The translations under genes and the position numbers were made by a program. From assembly GCA_965218945.1 (NCBI GenBank), contig OZ244718.1, positions 248,001 to 312,000 on the forward strand: DNA of 64,000 bases, in the 5' to 3' direction. This document shows positions 52,282 to 63,792 of this stretch, piece after piece. Position 1 is the stretch's first letter. Each line of letters begins with the position of its first letter. The notes beneath the pieces are model-generated. The model did not search any database and was not told where the DNA came from. It worked only from the letters and a program-made list of their open reading frames with translations. The stretch comes from DAOUJW01 sp965218945. Its GTDB lineage: Bacteria > Chloroflexota > Dehalococcoidia > Lucifugimonadales > UBA2985.

Positions 52282-52388
52282 GAGCTTAAAGGCTGCCACG
52301 GTCTCGGTCAGCCAGCGAATCAATTGTCCGATAGGGTGAGCGAAAGACATGGACTATCAGTGGAGCGCAATTGATAGAAGCTCCAAGG
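52282..52388 (+). promoter_or_regulatory. CRISPR leader
   Basis: 107 nt between the cas2 stop and the first repeat, not AT-rich. It contains CAATTG twice (about 40 nt apart), each followed by a GATAG-like word. Since the array repeats read in the sense orientation on the plus strand, transcription and spacer insertion begin here. Confidence 0.6.
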
Positions 52389-55300
52389 GGTTCCCCCGCA
52401 CACGCGGGGATAGACCGTGGTACGACTCCATTCGCGTCAACAACAATTCGGTTCCCCCGCACACGCGGGGATAGACCCGCCAGGGCAACCCATATACCCA
52501 GGGTAAAGCCGGTTCCCCCGCACACGCGGGGATAGACCGTGGTCGAATCGAGCAAGGAGAATATCGCCATTGGTTCCCCCGCACACGCGGGGATAGACCC
52601 CCAATGGCTAATGAACCCCACTGCCACCTCTGGGTTCCCCCGCACACGCGGGGATAGACCTTACCATCTCTGTCTGCTCCGCTTCATCTTCCAGGTTCCC
52701 CCGCACACGCGGGGATAGACCGCACATCCAGACCCTCAAGATTGCCCGCCAGGTGGTTCCCCCGCACACGCGGGGATAGACCGAGAGAGCGCGCCCGCAA
52801 CCCTGTCCTGGCCGAGGTTCCCCCGCACACGCGGGGATAGACCCGAGACCTGCCCCAGTATATGCTCCAGTGGGACGGTTCCCCCGCACACGCGGGGATA
52901 GACCGCGTACCCGTGTAGTATGAGAGTGAAGGGTAAGGGTTCCCCCGCACACGCGGGGATAGACCCCTGCTGACGCTGTGTAGGGATTGCCATATCAGGG
53001 TTCCCCCGCACACGCGGGGATAGACCCATAGACGGCCGAGCCGTAGCGCACGATGGCGTGGTTCCCCCGCACACGCGGGGATAGACCTAGACCATAGATC
53101 CACTGCGGCCTTGAGCGCCAGGTTCCCCCGCACACGCGGGGATAGACCCGTCTTCCCAGTCGGCAGTGCTGACTTCTCGATGGTTCCCCCGCACACGCGG
53201 GGATAGACCCACATCCCTATCGCTGGCGTAGAGGGTGGTCGCGGTTCCCCCGCACACGCGGGGATAGACCGTCTTTGTTGGTGGGTGGAGCCTGGGGGTT
53301 ATTGGTTCCCCCGCACACGCGGGGATAGACCCGTCTGCCACGGACTCTGATGACGAATCATTCAGGTTCCCCCGCACACGCGGGGATAGACCGGAATAAT
53401 TGCCCGGTAATGCGGCGGGTCTACTGGTTCCCCCGCACACGCGGGGATAGACCGACGACCTTCTCAAGCTCGCCATCATGGGGTCCGGTTCCCCCGCACA
53501 CGCGGGGATAGACCTTTGTTGCACCTTCCACAGGTCACCGTTGGCGTGGTTCCCCCGCACACGCGGGGATAGACCCTTCACCCACACGGACGAAAGCAAT
53601 CTCCGCAAGGTTCCCCCGCACACGCGGGGATAGACCGGTCTATTGGTGGCAGTATGCTAAGAGCCTTGAGGTTCCCCCGCACACGCGGGGATAGACCCCA
53701 CTCAGGATTAGGCAGGTAGGGGAGGCGAAAGGTTCCCCCGCACACGCGGGGATAGACCGGGAGCCATTGCCCCTATCGTAACTGCCACCACGGTTCCCCC
53801 GCACACGCGGGGATAGACCCTTTAGCGTAGTGGGTACGCCCGTAGAATGGTGGGTTCCCCCGCACACGCGGGGATAGACCGAAGGCAGAAAGGACGAGAT
53901 TCGGCGAAGGGATGGTTCCCCCGCACACGCGGGGATAGACCGTGCTTGTCTTCTCCGAGAGGGTACACTTGACAGGTTCCCCCGCACACGCGGGGATAGA
54001 CCCATGCCAGAGATTCGAGAGATTGACATACACCTGGTTCCCCCGCACACGCGGGGATAGACCGTTGGCGTCGCAGGCCTCGCCCGGGCTGGTTATGGTT
54101 CCCCCGCACACGCGGGGATAGACCCACCACCCCTTGCCAGGATTGCCAGGGGGCCATGGTTCCCCCGCACACGCGGGGATAGACCTGTGTTACATAAGGG
54201 GACTACGGAGGATAACCTGGTTCCCCCGCACACGCGGGGATAGACCTTCGCTATGACTCAAGCAGGTCAAGTTAGGCATGGTTCCCCCGCACACGCGGGG
54301 ATAGACCCGCTCCGACTCCGAGCATAGGGCGACGGGACGCGGTTCCCCCGCACACGCGGGGATAGACCGCATCCACCTTAAAGCGTATCGAGTATGGGTT
54401 GGGTTCCCCCGCACACGCGGGGATAGACCCGTGTTGCAACACGCGGTCATCGAAGTGAATCGGGTTCCCCCGCACACGCGGGGATAGACCCGCCGGCATT
54501 GACCGAGCAAAGGCGTTCACCGAGGTTCCCCCGCACACGCGGGGATAGACCGCTGAAACCCAAGAGCTCGTTATCCTCATCCGCGGTTCCCCCGCACACG
54601 CGGGGATAGACCCGTTATACCGAACCTCTGGCGTAACTCCTGGGTGGTTCCCCCGCACACGCGGGGATAGACCTTCCTGCCATTACTATCTCCTATCTGA
54701 ACACGTGGTTCCCCCGCACACGCGGGGATAGACCGTGCACTTGGTGTAGGGCTGTACCAAGCAAGATGGTTCCCCCGCACACGCGGGGATAGACCTCGCT
54801 GATGCTGACGCCGTGGGTTCCGGTGCTGGGTTCCCCCGCACACGCGGGGATAGACCCCCTGGTCTGTGGATAGGAAGTCAGCCATCCCAGGTTCCCCCGC
54901 ACACGCGGGGATAGACCGAAGGAGGTGGTCCGGATGGGCAACATGTACCAGGTTCCCCCGCACACGCGGGGATAGACCGGTTGGGCCGTGAGCGGTGGGC
55001 GAGTAAGGACAGGTTCCCCCGCACACGCGGGGATAGACCCACATCGTAGTCCATCCGCCGCAATGCCATCACGGTTCCCCCGCACACGCGGGGATAGACC
55101 CATAGCGAAGTCTGAGTTTCAGCACTGGGGGGAGGTTCCCCCGCACACGCGGGGATAGACCCTTCAACCTGTCCGATAGGATACCCGAGAGAGCGGTTCC
55201 CCCGCACACGCGGGGATAGACCTCTTCATATGTCCTATTCTTGCCATCTATAAACGGTTCCCCCGCACACGCGGGGATAGACCCCTGTAGTTGAAGCGGA

Positions 55301-58300
55301 GGATAGAGGGCGTGGGGGTTCCCCCGCACACGCGGGGATAGACCCATTGCGGCGGAGTATGCGGCGGGCAGCGGGCTGGTTCCCCCGCACACGCGGGGAT
55401 AGACCCCAGACCTTTAACGGACAGCAGACTCCGGACGAGGTTCCCCCGCACACGCGGGGATAGACCCCATGCACAGCTACGCATTACGAGAGCTTCACCG
55501 GTTCCCCCGCACACGCGGGGATAGACCCTGGTGGGGGCAGCTTGATGAGGGTCTTTTTGAGGTTCCCCCGCACACGCGGGGATAGACCGTACACCCTCAA
55601 GGGGGTGGACTCCGACTCCGGGGTTCCCCCGCACACGCGGGGATAGACCGTCCAGTCTGCTCCGGTCATCAGCCCTAATGCCGGTTCCCCCGCACACGCG
55701 GGGATAGACCCCTTGGAGGAGACCCGGAGATGCGCTACACCCCGGTTCCCCCGCACACGCGGGGATAGACCCTCCCGGTAAATATCTCTGGAAGGGCTGG
55801 CCTCGGTTCCCCCGCACACGCGGGGATAGACCCAAGGTCGATGCTTGTGCTTTGGCTCTTGCTGCGGTTCCCCCGCACACGCGGGGATAGACCTCCCTTA
55901 TGCCGCTTGCCGGTCTCCGTGTTCAGGGTTCCCCCGCACACGCGGGGATAGACCTCCTCGCGGCACCTATCCACCCCGTCTTCATCCGGTTCCCCCGCAC
56001 ACGCGGGGATAGACCCGTTATAGCGACGGCGCCGAGGATGCGGCGGGTGGTTCCCCCGCACACGCGGGGATAGACCGACGGCGAGAGCAGGGCAGGGCAA
56101 GGAGTGAGGGGTTCCCCCGCACACGCGGGGATAGACCTCCGACGATTCTTGCCTGATACCTTCCCTATCTGGTTCCCCCGCACACGCGGGGATAGACCCC
56201 CCCGGGGCCAGGACTTGCATTTTCCCTAGCTGGGTTCCCCCGCACACGCGGGGATAGACCGACATCATATCGGAAGGAGGCTCTACACAATGAGGTTCCC
56301 CCGCACACGCGGGGATAGACCCGCCACCGGCTCGCAAATCACCATCCGGCATGTGGTTCCCCCGCACACGCGGGGATAGACCGGTTTCGCCGACGGTGAA
56401 GCTCTGGTTGGTGTTGGTTCCCCCGCACACGCGGGGATAGACCCGTCTGTAGCCACTGGTGTATCTCCCTGTCTGCGGTTCCCCCGCACACGCGGGGATA
56501 GACCCCCGAGGAAGAAGGCGAAGGCTTCAGTGGATGGGGTTCCCCCGCACACGCGGGGATAGACCGGTTACTCAAGAAGGTCAATGACGGCGAGACATGG
56601 TTCCCCCGCACACGCGGGGATAGACCGCTGTCCAGTACGCAGCCAGGTATACATTCAGAGGTTCCCCCGCACACGCGGGGATAGACCGGGAGTTGCTTCA
56701 GCCGGAAGCGATGGCGGACCGGTTCCCCCGCACACGCGGGGATAGACCCAGGTGTGGCAGGGATCGGACGGGAATGAGACCGGTTCCCCCGCACACGCGG
56801 GGATAGACCCCAGCACGTGTTCGGTGTGTGGAACATCGGCGAGGTTCCCCCGCACACGCGGGGATAGACCCCAGATAGGCGGCTGGATGGAGTTCGCCAC
56901 GCCGGTTCCCCCGCACACGCGGGGATAGACCTTCACGGCAAGGGGTACGGCAGCATCCTAATAGGGTTCCCCCGCACACGCGGGGATAGACCCTCGATAG
57001 GGGCTGGGTCAGACACAGAACAGGAGGTTCCCCCGCACACGCGGGGATAGACCGTCTGTAGCAGGGCGCGAAAGGACAACCAGGACGGTTCCCCCGCACA
57101 CGCGGGGATAGACCGTCTGTAGCAGGGCGCGAAAGGACAACCAGGACGGTTCCCCCGCACACGCGGGGATAGACCCGGGAATGGCAAGAGAAGGCCGGGG
57201 GTACTTCCGGTTCCCCCGCACACGCGGGGATAGACCCAGGCCAGCTTCCGGGCAGGCTCCTCGCGCCAAGGTTCCCCCGCACACGCGGGGATAGACCCCA
57301 AGGAAGCCAGGGAGTGCGATTCCGGTTGCAGGTTCCCCCGCACACGCGGGGATAGACCCCCATCCCTCCGAGCTAAGTTTCATCCCGGCATGGTTCCCCC
57401 GCACACGCGGGGATAGACCGGAAAGGGGATGCTGGCGTTGAGTTGTCCAGCAGGTTCCCCCGCACACGCGGGGATAGACCCAGACCCGTCGCGGCGATAC
57501 TGTCGGCCAGGCCGGTTCCCCCGCACACGCGGGGATAGACCCCAAGGAAGCCAGGGAGTGCGATTCCGGTTGCAGGTTCCCCCGCACACGCGGGGATAGA
57601 CCCCGTATTGGTAAGAGGTAAATAATAACCAGCCAGGTTCCCCCGCACACGCGGGGATAGACCCGTCCGAGTTCGAGGAATGACCGGGGCTGTAGAGGTT
57701 CCCCCGCACACGCGGGGATAGACCCGGATAGCGGTGGGGGTGAGGAGCGTAAGGGAGGGTTCCCCCGCACACGCGGGGATAGACCCTTGCGGGCACGGCT
57801 ACTGTGCCCCTTTAGTATGGTTCCCCCGCACACGCGGGGATAGACCGTTTGGAGTCAGCCTACCCATGTTCCGGTCAACGGTTCCCCCGCACACGCGGGG
57901 ATAGACCCGCGGCACTCTCCAGTACTGCTGCTCTCGTACTGGTTCCCCCGCACACGCGGGGATAGACCCGTCCGAGTTCGAGGAATGACCGGGGCTGTAG
58001 AGGTTCCCCCGCACACGCGGGGATAGACCCGGATAGCGGTGGGGGTGAGGAGCGTAAGGGAGGGTTCCCCCGCACACGCGGGGATAGACCCTTGCGGGCA
58101 CGGCTACTGTGCCCCTTTAGTATGGTTCCCCCGCACACGCGGGGATAGACCGTTTGGAGTCAGCCTACCCATGTTCCGGTCAACGGTTCCCCCGCACACG
58201 CGGGGATAGACCCGCGGCACTCTCCAGTACTGCTGCTCTCGTACTGGTTCCCCCGCACACGCGGGGATAGACCCGGATGGCACTAGGGTTTCTTCGCGAG

Positions 58301-60103
58301 CGCGGTGGTTCCCCCGCACACGCGGGGATAGACCGCACGGAGGCCTGTCGGCGCCTGTCCTGCTCATGGTTCCCCCGCACACGCGGGGATAGACCTACTA
58401 CCGCATACGCTAGGGGTTGTCAATAGCCGGTTCCCCCGCACACGCGGGGATAGACCCCAGGCCTGCGGCGTGCCGTACAGACGGTCGCCGGTTCCCCCGC
58501 ACACGCGGGGATAGACCGACGCCGGTGTCGATGGCGGCGAGGAGCGCCTTGGTTCCCCCGCACACGCGGGGATAGACCCGTGGCGCTGCGGGACGGGTCG
58601 GCTCTGGCCATGGTTCCCCCGCACACGCGGGGATAGACCGGCGAGGCTACACTCTACGACCCTCAGAGTTCTGGTTCCCCCGCACACGCGGGGATAGACC
58701 GTGAACATGGTGGACTACAACGTGTGGGTGAGCGGTTCCCCCGCACACGCGGGGATAGACCGTGTAGACCACTGCCCGGACTGCCGCGGCATATGGTTCC
58801 CCCGCACACGCGGGGATAGACCGCAGTCCGGCGAGTCGTCACCCCGCAAGGTTACGGTTCCCCCGCACACGCGGGGATAGACCTCTCCAGTAGGTCTCTC
58901 AGCTCCTCTGCGTCTAGGTTCCCCCGCACACGCGGGGATAGACCTCCAGAAGGCAGCAGATAAAGCTCTGCGGAGCGGGTTCCCCCGCACACGCGGGGAT
59001 AGACCCCGACAACGTGTTGCCCATCTTTGGACAGGGTGGGTTCCCCCGCACACGCGGGGATAGACCTCAGGACAGCAGACCCGTCTTGTCTCTTTACCTG
59101 GTTCCCCCGCACACGCGGGGATAGACCCGCCTCCAGATGCGGAGGCTTTGGTGCGAGATAGGTTCCCCCGCACACGCGGGGATAGACCCCAGATAGGCGG
59201 CTGGATGGAGTTCGCCACGCCGGTTCCCCCGCACACGCGGGGATAGACCGTATTCATTGCCGTCCGATTCCCACTCGAGCAGGGTTCCCCCGCACACGCG
59301 GGGATAGACCATCTCATTGGGATTCCTCAAAGGCTGTACCTGAGGTTCCCCCGCACACGCGGGGATAGACCGTTCCGACGCATGGACCGAGGAAGGTCCG
59401 AAGTGGTTCCCCCGCACACGCGGGGATAGACCCATGCCTCCATGTGGTCCATGAGCGCAATGTAGGGTTCCCCCGCACACGCGGGGATAGACCGTTAGGT
59501 GATAGGCTTGAAACGTTAACCATTAGGGTTCCCCCGCACACGCGGGGATAGACCCAAGGCCCACGCCCGCGACAAGCTGCGCGAGTTGGTTCCCCCGCAC
59601 ACGCGGGGATAGACCCCCCACAGGGCGTCGTCCCGCACTTTCCTAAAGGGTTCCCCCGCACACGCGGGGATAGACCGTTAGGTGATAGGCTTGAAACGTT
59701 AACCATTAGGGTTCCCCCGCACACGCGGGGATAGACCCAAGGCCCACGCCCGCGACAAGCTGCGCGAGTTGGTTCCCCCGCACACGCGGGGATAGACCCC
59801 CCACAGGGCGTCGTCCCGCACTTTCCTAAAGGGTTCCCCCGCACACGCGGGGATAGACCCCATCGAGATGGACGAGCTCGAGGCCGCTCTCTGGTTCCCC
59901 CGCACACGCGGGGATAGACCCCAGTAATCCATTAGGTCCGGCGAAGGATGATCGGTTCCCCCGCACACGCGGGGATAGACCGTTGGCATTACGGCTGCCA
60001 ACATTACGGTTAAGGGTTCCCCCGCACACGCGGGGATAGACCTTGTTTGTAATATTTCAGAGGTCTGATGGTTCTGGTTCCCCCGCACACGCGGGGATAG
60101 ACC
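52389..60103 (+). CRISPR. Type I-E CRISPR array, 127 repeats
   Basis: 28-nt repeats starting GGTTCCCCCGCACACG and ending GGGGATAGACC, with 33-nt spacers, period 61 nt. Starts at 52389 and every 61 nt; one spacer (56199-56232) has 34 nt, giving 127 repeats and 126 spacers. Repeats I checked are identical. The stem is CCCCGC...GCGGGG. Duplicated spacers: 77 = 78; 81 = 85; 74 = 112; the block 87-91 = 92-96; the block 117-119 = 120-122. Reading all six frames gives artefact peptides such as SIPACAGEP. Confidence 0.98.
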
Positions 60104-60238
60104 GGTCAAGGACGTAGAGGCCGAGAATGAGGTTAGGTGACCTTACCCTGTTTTAGTATCAGAGGCTAGTAGAGTGCAGCTACCGCTTCAGCATACTCTT
60201 TTGGCGACCTGCCTTTCAACTAGCTGTGGGGTCTGACC

Positions 60239-63200
60239 TCATTGTAGTCCTGTCGCCACCAGCCCCAGGATCCCCGCAATCCGCCGCGCCGTGTCCGTGA
60301 AGTGTTGCACCTCTTCAGGTCGCAGCGCCCTGCCCAGGACGCCGCGCTCTCGGTAGGAGAGCCACTTCTTGAGCACCTGGTACCCGCCTAGCTTGTAGCC
60401 CCAGACCGCCGACGGGACGTTGCGCCAGTAGGCGCGGTCGTTGAGGTAGATGTCGAAGGTGGTGTTGCCGACGGCGTGAGCGGACTCGCCCAGCGCGGCC
60501 CGCTCCTCCGCGGTGTACGGGCGCTCGACGACGCGGCCCTGGCCCGGCATGACGGCCTCGCCCTGCCCAAAGTGCCCCCAGCTCGCCGTCACCGAGAAGT
60601 CGTCTCCGGCCATGTTGCCGCCGTCCGTGGTTGAGGGGACGGCAATCGCAGCCATCTCCGGCCGCAGCGCGCCCGTCGTGACGCCGGCGACGGGCGTCTC
60701 CGAGTCAAGCAGCGCGGCAAGCTCCCGGCCCCGCGCCGCCGATGATGCAAGCTCCTCCGCCGCTCCCGGCGTGTCGCCGTCCGGCCAGCCCGGCAGCGGG
60801 ATGCGAGGCCACTCCATCCTTAGGGCGCCGGCGTTGGCCTTCCGGTAGGAGGGGTCGTGCAGCACGGCGAGGACGTGGTGGAACAGGTCCTCAACGCCCA
60901 AACCCAGGCGGTCCAGGTATCGTTGCGCCGCGTCCGACAGGTTGGGACGGCGCTGCGCCGCTCCTACTTCTGCTTCCATGCCTTCATTAAGGAGCCAGGT
61001 GGGGTAGAAGGTTGACAGACCATTTCCAAAGTTGTCTGAGAGATGGTAACTGAATGTTCCACGTGAAAAATCCTCTTGAGATTCCCTCTGCCTAGCCTCT
61101 AACCACAGATTTCCATCGAATGTCTGCTTCTTGTAGTCAGGCCGCGGACGGTCGAGCAGTCCGCCGTCAGTCCCCCAATATAGCCATCTAGTGTCAAAGG
61201 GTCTGTAGGTGTAAGGGATGAATCCATCCTCTTTGGGGCTGGGACCATGAGTGTAATTGGAATTGAAATAGTCCGCTATACGTGCCTTTAGCTTATAGAG
61301 GTCAATATCAACCACGAGCTTGTCGCGACTGGTCTTAACGCCTGGGAATGAAGTTGGGAATAGCTCTGGCAGTGCGGGCCAGTCGGCCCATCCACTGCTG
61401 ACAGTAATCGGAGAGTACGGCAACCCCAGAGGCAGGCTCGGCTCAACGTTGCCATACAGAGTATTCGAACCCGTTTCGGCAGTCGCCGTCAAGTCGGAGA
61501 GCTTGGCCTGTCCCCACAGATGGCGGAAGCCGACCTCCCTGGCGGGCTGGTGGTCGGCCTTGCGCACAAGGGTCGTAATCGCCGTACCCACCTGGATGCC
61601 CACCGGATCGCCCGGCGTGGAGAAGATGCTTGGGTCGGGCGCGCCATCGGGAGTCGTCTTGCCCGTCTTGTACTTGTCGCCGTTGAGGTTGTCTATGCGG
61701 ATAACGTCAAAGGCCTCCAGGTAGCGCTCCCTCATGCCCGTGAAGGAGAGGCCGTCCAGCCAGGAGTAATTGGAGATGAAGCAGACCACGCCCCGGCCCG
61801 TCTTCTCGGCAATGCGACGCTCCGCCATGCGGAAGAAACGCACGTACAGGTCGTTCAGCCCCTGGCCCTCCGGCCTCCGCACCCGCTTGGTTGTCCGATA
61901 CGCCGTGGAGAACTCCCGCTCTTCGTCGACAGCCATGCCCGCAAAGCCGTTGTAGGGCGGATTGCCCAGGATGACCAGGACCGGCGTATCCTGCTTCACC
62001 CTGTCGGCGCGGTCGCGCTCCTCCTCAAGCTCCGGGAAGGGCAGCGGCTTCTGCACGCTGGGTTCCCAGCCGGTGAGGGCGTTGGTGAGGTACACCCCGG
62101 CGCGCTCCGTCTCGTCATCGGACAGGGGGGCGTCCAGCGCCTGCATGGTCAGGCCCACCTGTAGATGCGACACGACGAAGGGCGCAGGCATGATCTCGAA
62201 CCCGAACACCCTCTGGGTGGCCGCCTTCTTCACCTGCGCTCCGGTGAGGGCGCCAAGGCCCTTGCCCCGGAGGTTGGCGGCGATGCGACGCAGCGCCTCG
62301 GCAAGGTACGTTCCGGTGCCGCAGCAGGGGTCGAGGACGAAGACGTTGTCGGCCGCCAGGCCGTCGGCGATGCCCAGGTCCTCCTTCAGCGCCATGTCGA
62401 CGCGAGCGACCATGTAGCGCACCACCTCGGCGGGCGTGTACCAGACGCCTAGCTGCTTGCGAAGCTCGGGGTCGAAGGCCTCCAGGAACGGCTCGTAGAA
62501 GTAGGGCACGGCCTCGCCTGCGTCGAAGCGGTCGAAGAAGGCCGCGCGGTCGACCCGGTCCAGGGCCGCCGCCGTCCAGTCCAGCAGCTCGACCAGTCCC
62601 AGGGGCTGCAGCTGTGAGGGCGACGACAGCTGCTGGAAGAGGGCGCGCAGGACCGGCGCTCTCAGGTGCCAGACGGCCTCATGCCAGTTGAATCGCTCCG
62701 TTGGCGTCGGCGTCTGGCGCGCCCAGAGCACCCATGCGGAGAAGACGCCGTAGAAGAGGGTCTGCACCAGGGTGGAGCGGAAGAATGCCGCGCCGCGCTC
62801 GCCCTCGAAACGGACGCCCAGGGCCTCCTCAAGGGCGGAGCGCACTGCCCGGAGGGAGGGCGCGTCGCCCGCTGCCTCCACTCTCGCCAGGCCGTCCCTG
62901 GCATAGGAAGCCAATAGCCACGCCAGGTCTCTCGGCTCCACGATGGACGCGCTGTGTGAGAGCGCCCGGCACAGGTACTCGCCCAGGCCGGCTCCCATGT
63001 CGCTTGCGAACTTCCGCGGCCGCTCAAGCCGGGAATGGAACTCCTGCTCAGACTCCGCAAGTCGGAACGTCTCCAGCTTTACGGGGTTGCCCTGCGCGTC
63101 CTCTCCCACCAGCACGAAGTCCCGTGTGTTGGTTACAAGCACCAGCCTGTAACGATCCCAGTAGCGGCTAACCTGGTCGCCCGACGCCGTCAGCCAGGCG

Positions 63201-63502
63201 TCGTCGCCGGCGGGCTTGACCTCCACGACGCCCCGCTCCGGGGTTTGTCCTTGTTTGGGCTTCCCCTTCTGCAACTGTCTCTTGGCGTACAGGCCGAGGT
63301 CGGGGTGGCCCGCGCCCTGCTCGGCAAGCTCGCTGACGCAGAAGACCTGGGGCCTGAGCGCGCCGCCCACGGCGTTCAGCAGGTTGGTCAACGCCGGGTA
63401 GTACGACTTTTCCCCCGTTGCACCGCCGGACGCCCGTATCCTCCGGAGGTCGGCGAAATACTCCTCGACTGCCGAGGTCAGCTTGGTTGTGGTTGATGGC
63501 AT
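60239..63502 (-). CDS. Type IIG/ISP-like restriction-modification protein
   Basis: 1,087 residues. N-terminal nuclease-like part has HPDLGLYAKRQ...VVEVKPAGDD (PD-(D/E)xK). The gamma/beta MTase has VLDPCCGTGTYLAEALRRI (motif I) and LVILGNPPYNGFAG (NPPY). A C-terminal target-recognition region includes YRPFDTRWLYWGT, DNFGNGLSTFYPTWL and PEEVQHFTDTA. No helicase segment is seen, so it is shorter than classical ISP enzymes of about 1,500 residues. Methylates adenine and probably cuts unmodified DNA. It ends 135 nt after the CRISPR array, on the opposite strand. Confidence 0.87.
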   Translation of the reverse strand: MPSTTTKLTSAVEEYFADLRRIRASGGATGEKSYYPALTNLLNAVGGALRPQVFCVSELAEQGAGHPDLGLYAKRQLQKGKPKQGQTPERGVVEVKPAGDDAWLTASGDQVSRYWDRYRLVLVTNTRDFVLVGEDAQGNPVKLETFRLAESEQEFHSRLERPRKFASDMGAGLGEYLCRALSHSASIVEPRDLAWLLASYARDGLARVEAAGDAPSLRAVRSALEEALGVRFEGERGAAFFRSTLVQTLFYGVFSAWVLWARQTPTPTERFNWHEAVWHLRAPVLRALFQQLSSPSQLQPLGLVELLDWTAAALDRVDRAAFFDRFDAGEAVPYFYEPFLEAFDPELRKQLGVWYTPAEVVRYMVARVDMALKEDLGIADGLAADNVFVLDPCCGTGTYLAEALRRIAANLRGKGLGALTGAQVKKAATQRVFGFEIMPAPFVVSHLQVGLTMQALDAPLSDDETERAGVYLTNALTGWEPSVQKPLPFPELEEERDRADRVKQDTPVLVILGNPPYNGFAGMAVDEEREFSTAYRTTKRVRRPEGQGLNDLYVRFFRMAERRIAEKTGRGVVCFISNYSWLDGLSFTGMRERYLEAFDVIRIDNLNGDKYKTGKTTPDGAPDPSIFSTPGDPVGIQVGTAITTLVRKADHQPAREVGFRHLWGQAKLSDLTATAETGSNTLYGNVEPSLPLGLPYSPITVSSGWADWPALPELFPTSFPGVKTSRDKLVVDIDLYKLKARIADYFNSNYTHGPSPKEDGFIPYTYRPFDTRWLYWGTDGGLLDRPRPDYKKQTFDGNLWLEARQRESQEDFSRGTFSYHLSDNFGNGLSTFYPTWLLNEGMEAEVGAAQRRPNLSDAAQRYLDRLGLGVEDLFHHVLAVLHDPSYRKANAGALRMEWPRIPLPGWPDGDTPGAAEELASSAARGRELAALLDSETPVAGVTTGALRPEMAAIAVPSTTDGGNMAGDDFSVTASWGHFGQGEAVMPGQGRVVERPYTAEERAALGESAHAVGNTTFDIYLNDRAYWRNVPSAVWGYKLGGYQVLKKWLSYRERGVLGRALRPEEVQHFTDTARRIAGILGLVATGLQ

Positions 63503-63792
63503 AGACCTATTCTACGCCATAGTCGTGGGCTACAGAATCCCCGCGGACGGATCAAGCCAACCCAGCCAACTGCTCTGGACGAAGGAACCAGTATGCGGCG
63601 ACAACAGCGCTCCACGTAGTGATAAAGCCGAGTCAAGCCATCGGTAACGTGAGAAAGAAGAACCCAAGATGACGGAGAGGGATGAGTCCACCGTTTCGTG
63701 GCAGACTCACCCCTACCGTACGCGCCAAGTTCCCATGTCGGCCGTCTTTCGGACCGGCGACCCCTCCAGGCGAAGCGCCCTTTCCAGTAAGG
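63503..63792. other. Stretch without recognised gene
   Basis: I see no supported gene, RNA or repeat here; an unconvincing short plus-strand frame (63669-63944) runs through it. Confidence 0.3.

Noticed and set aside
52357..60109. Many minus-strand ORFs rich in SIPACAGEP, GLSPRVRGN and VYPRVCGGT
   Set aside because: They are six-frame readings of the CRISPR repeats, not proteins.
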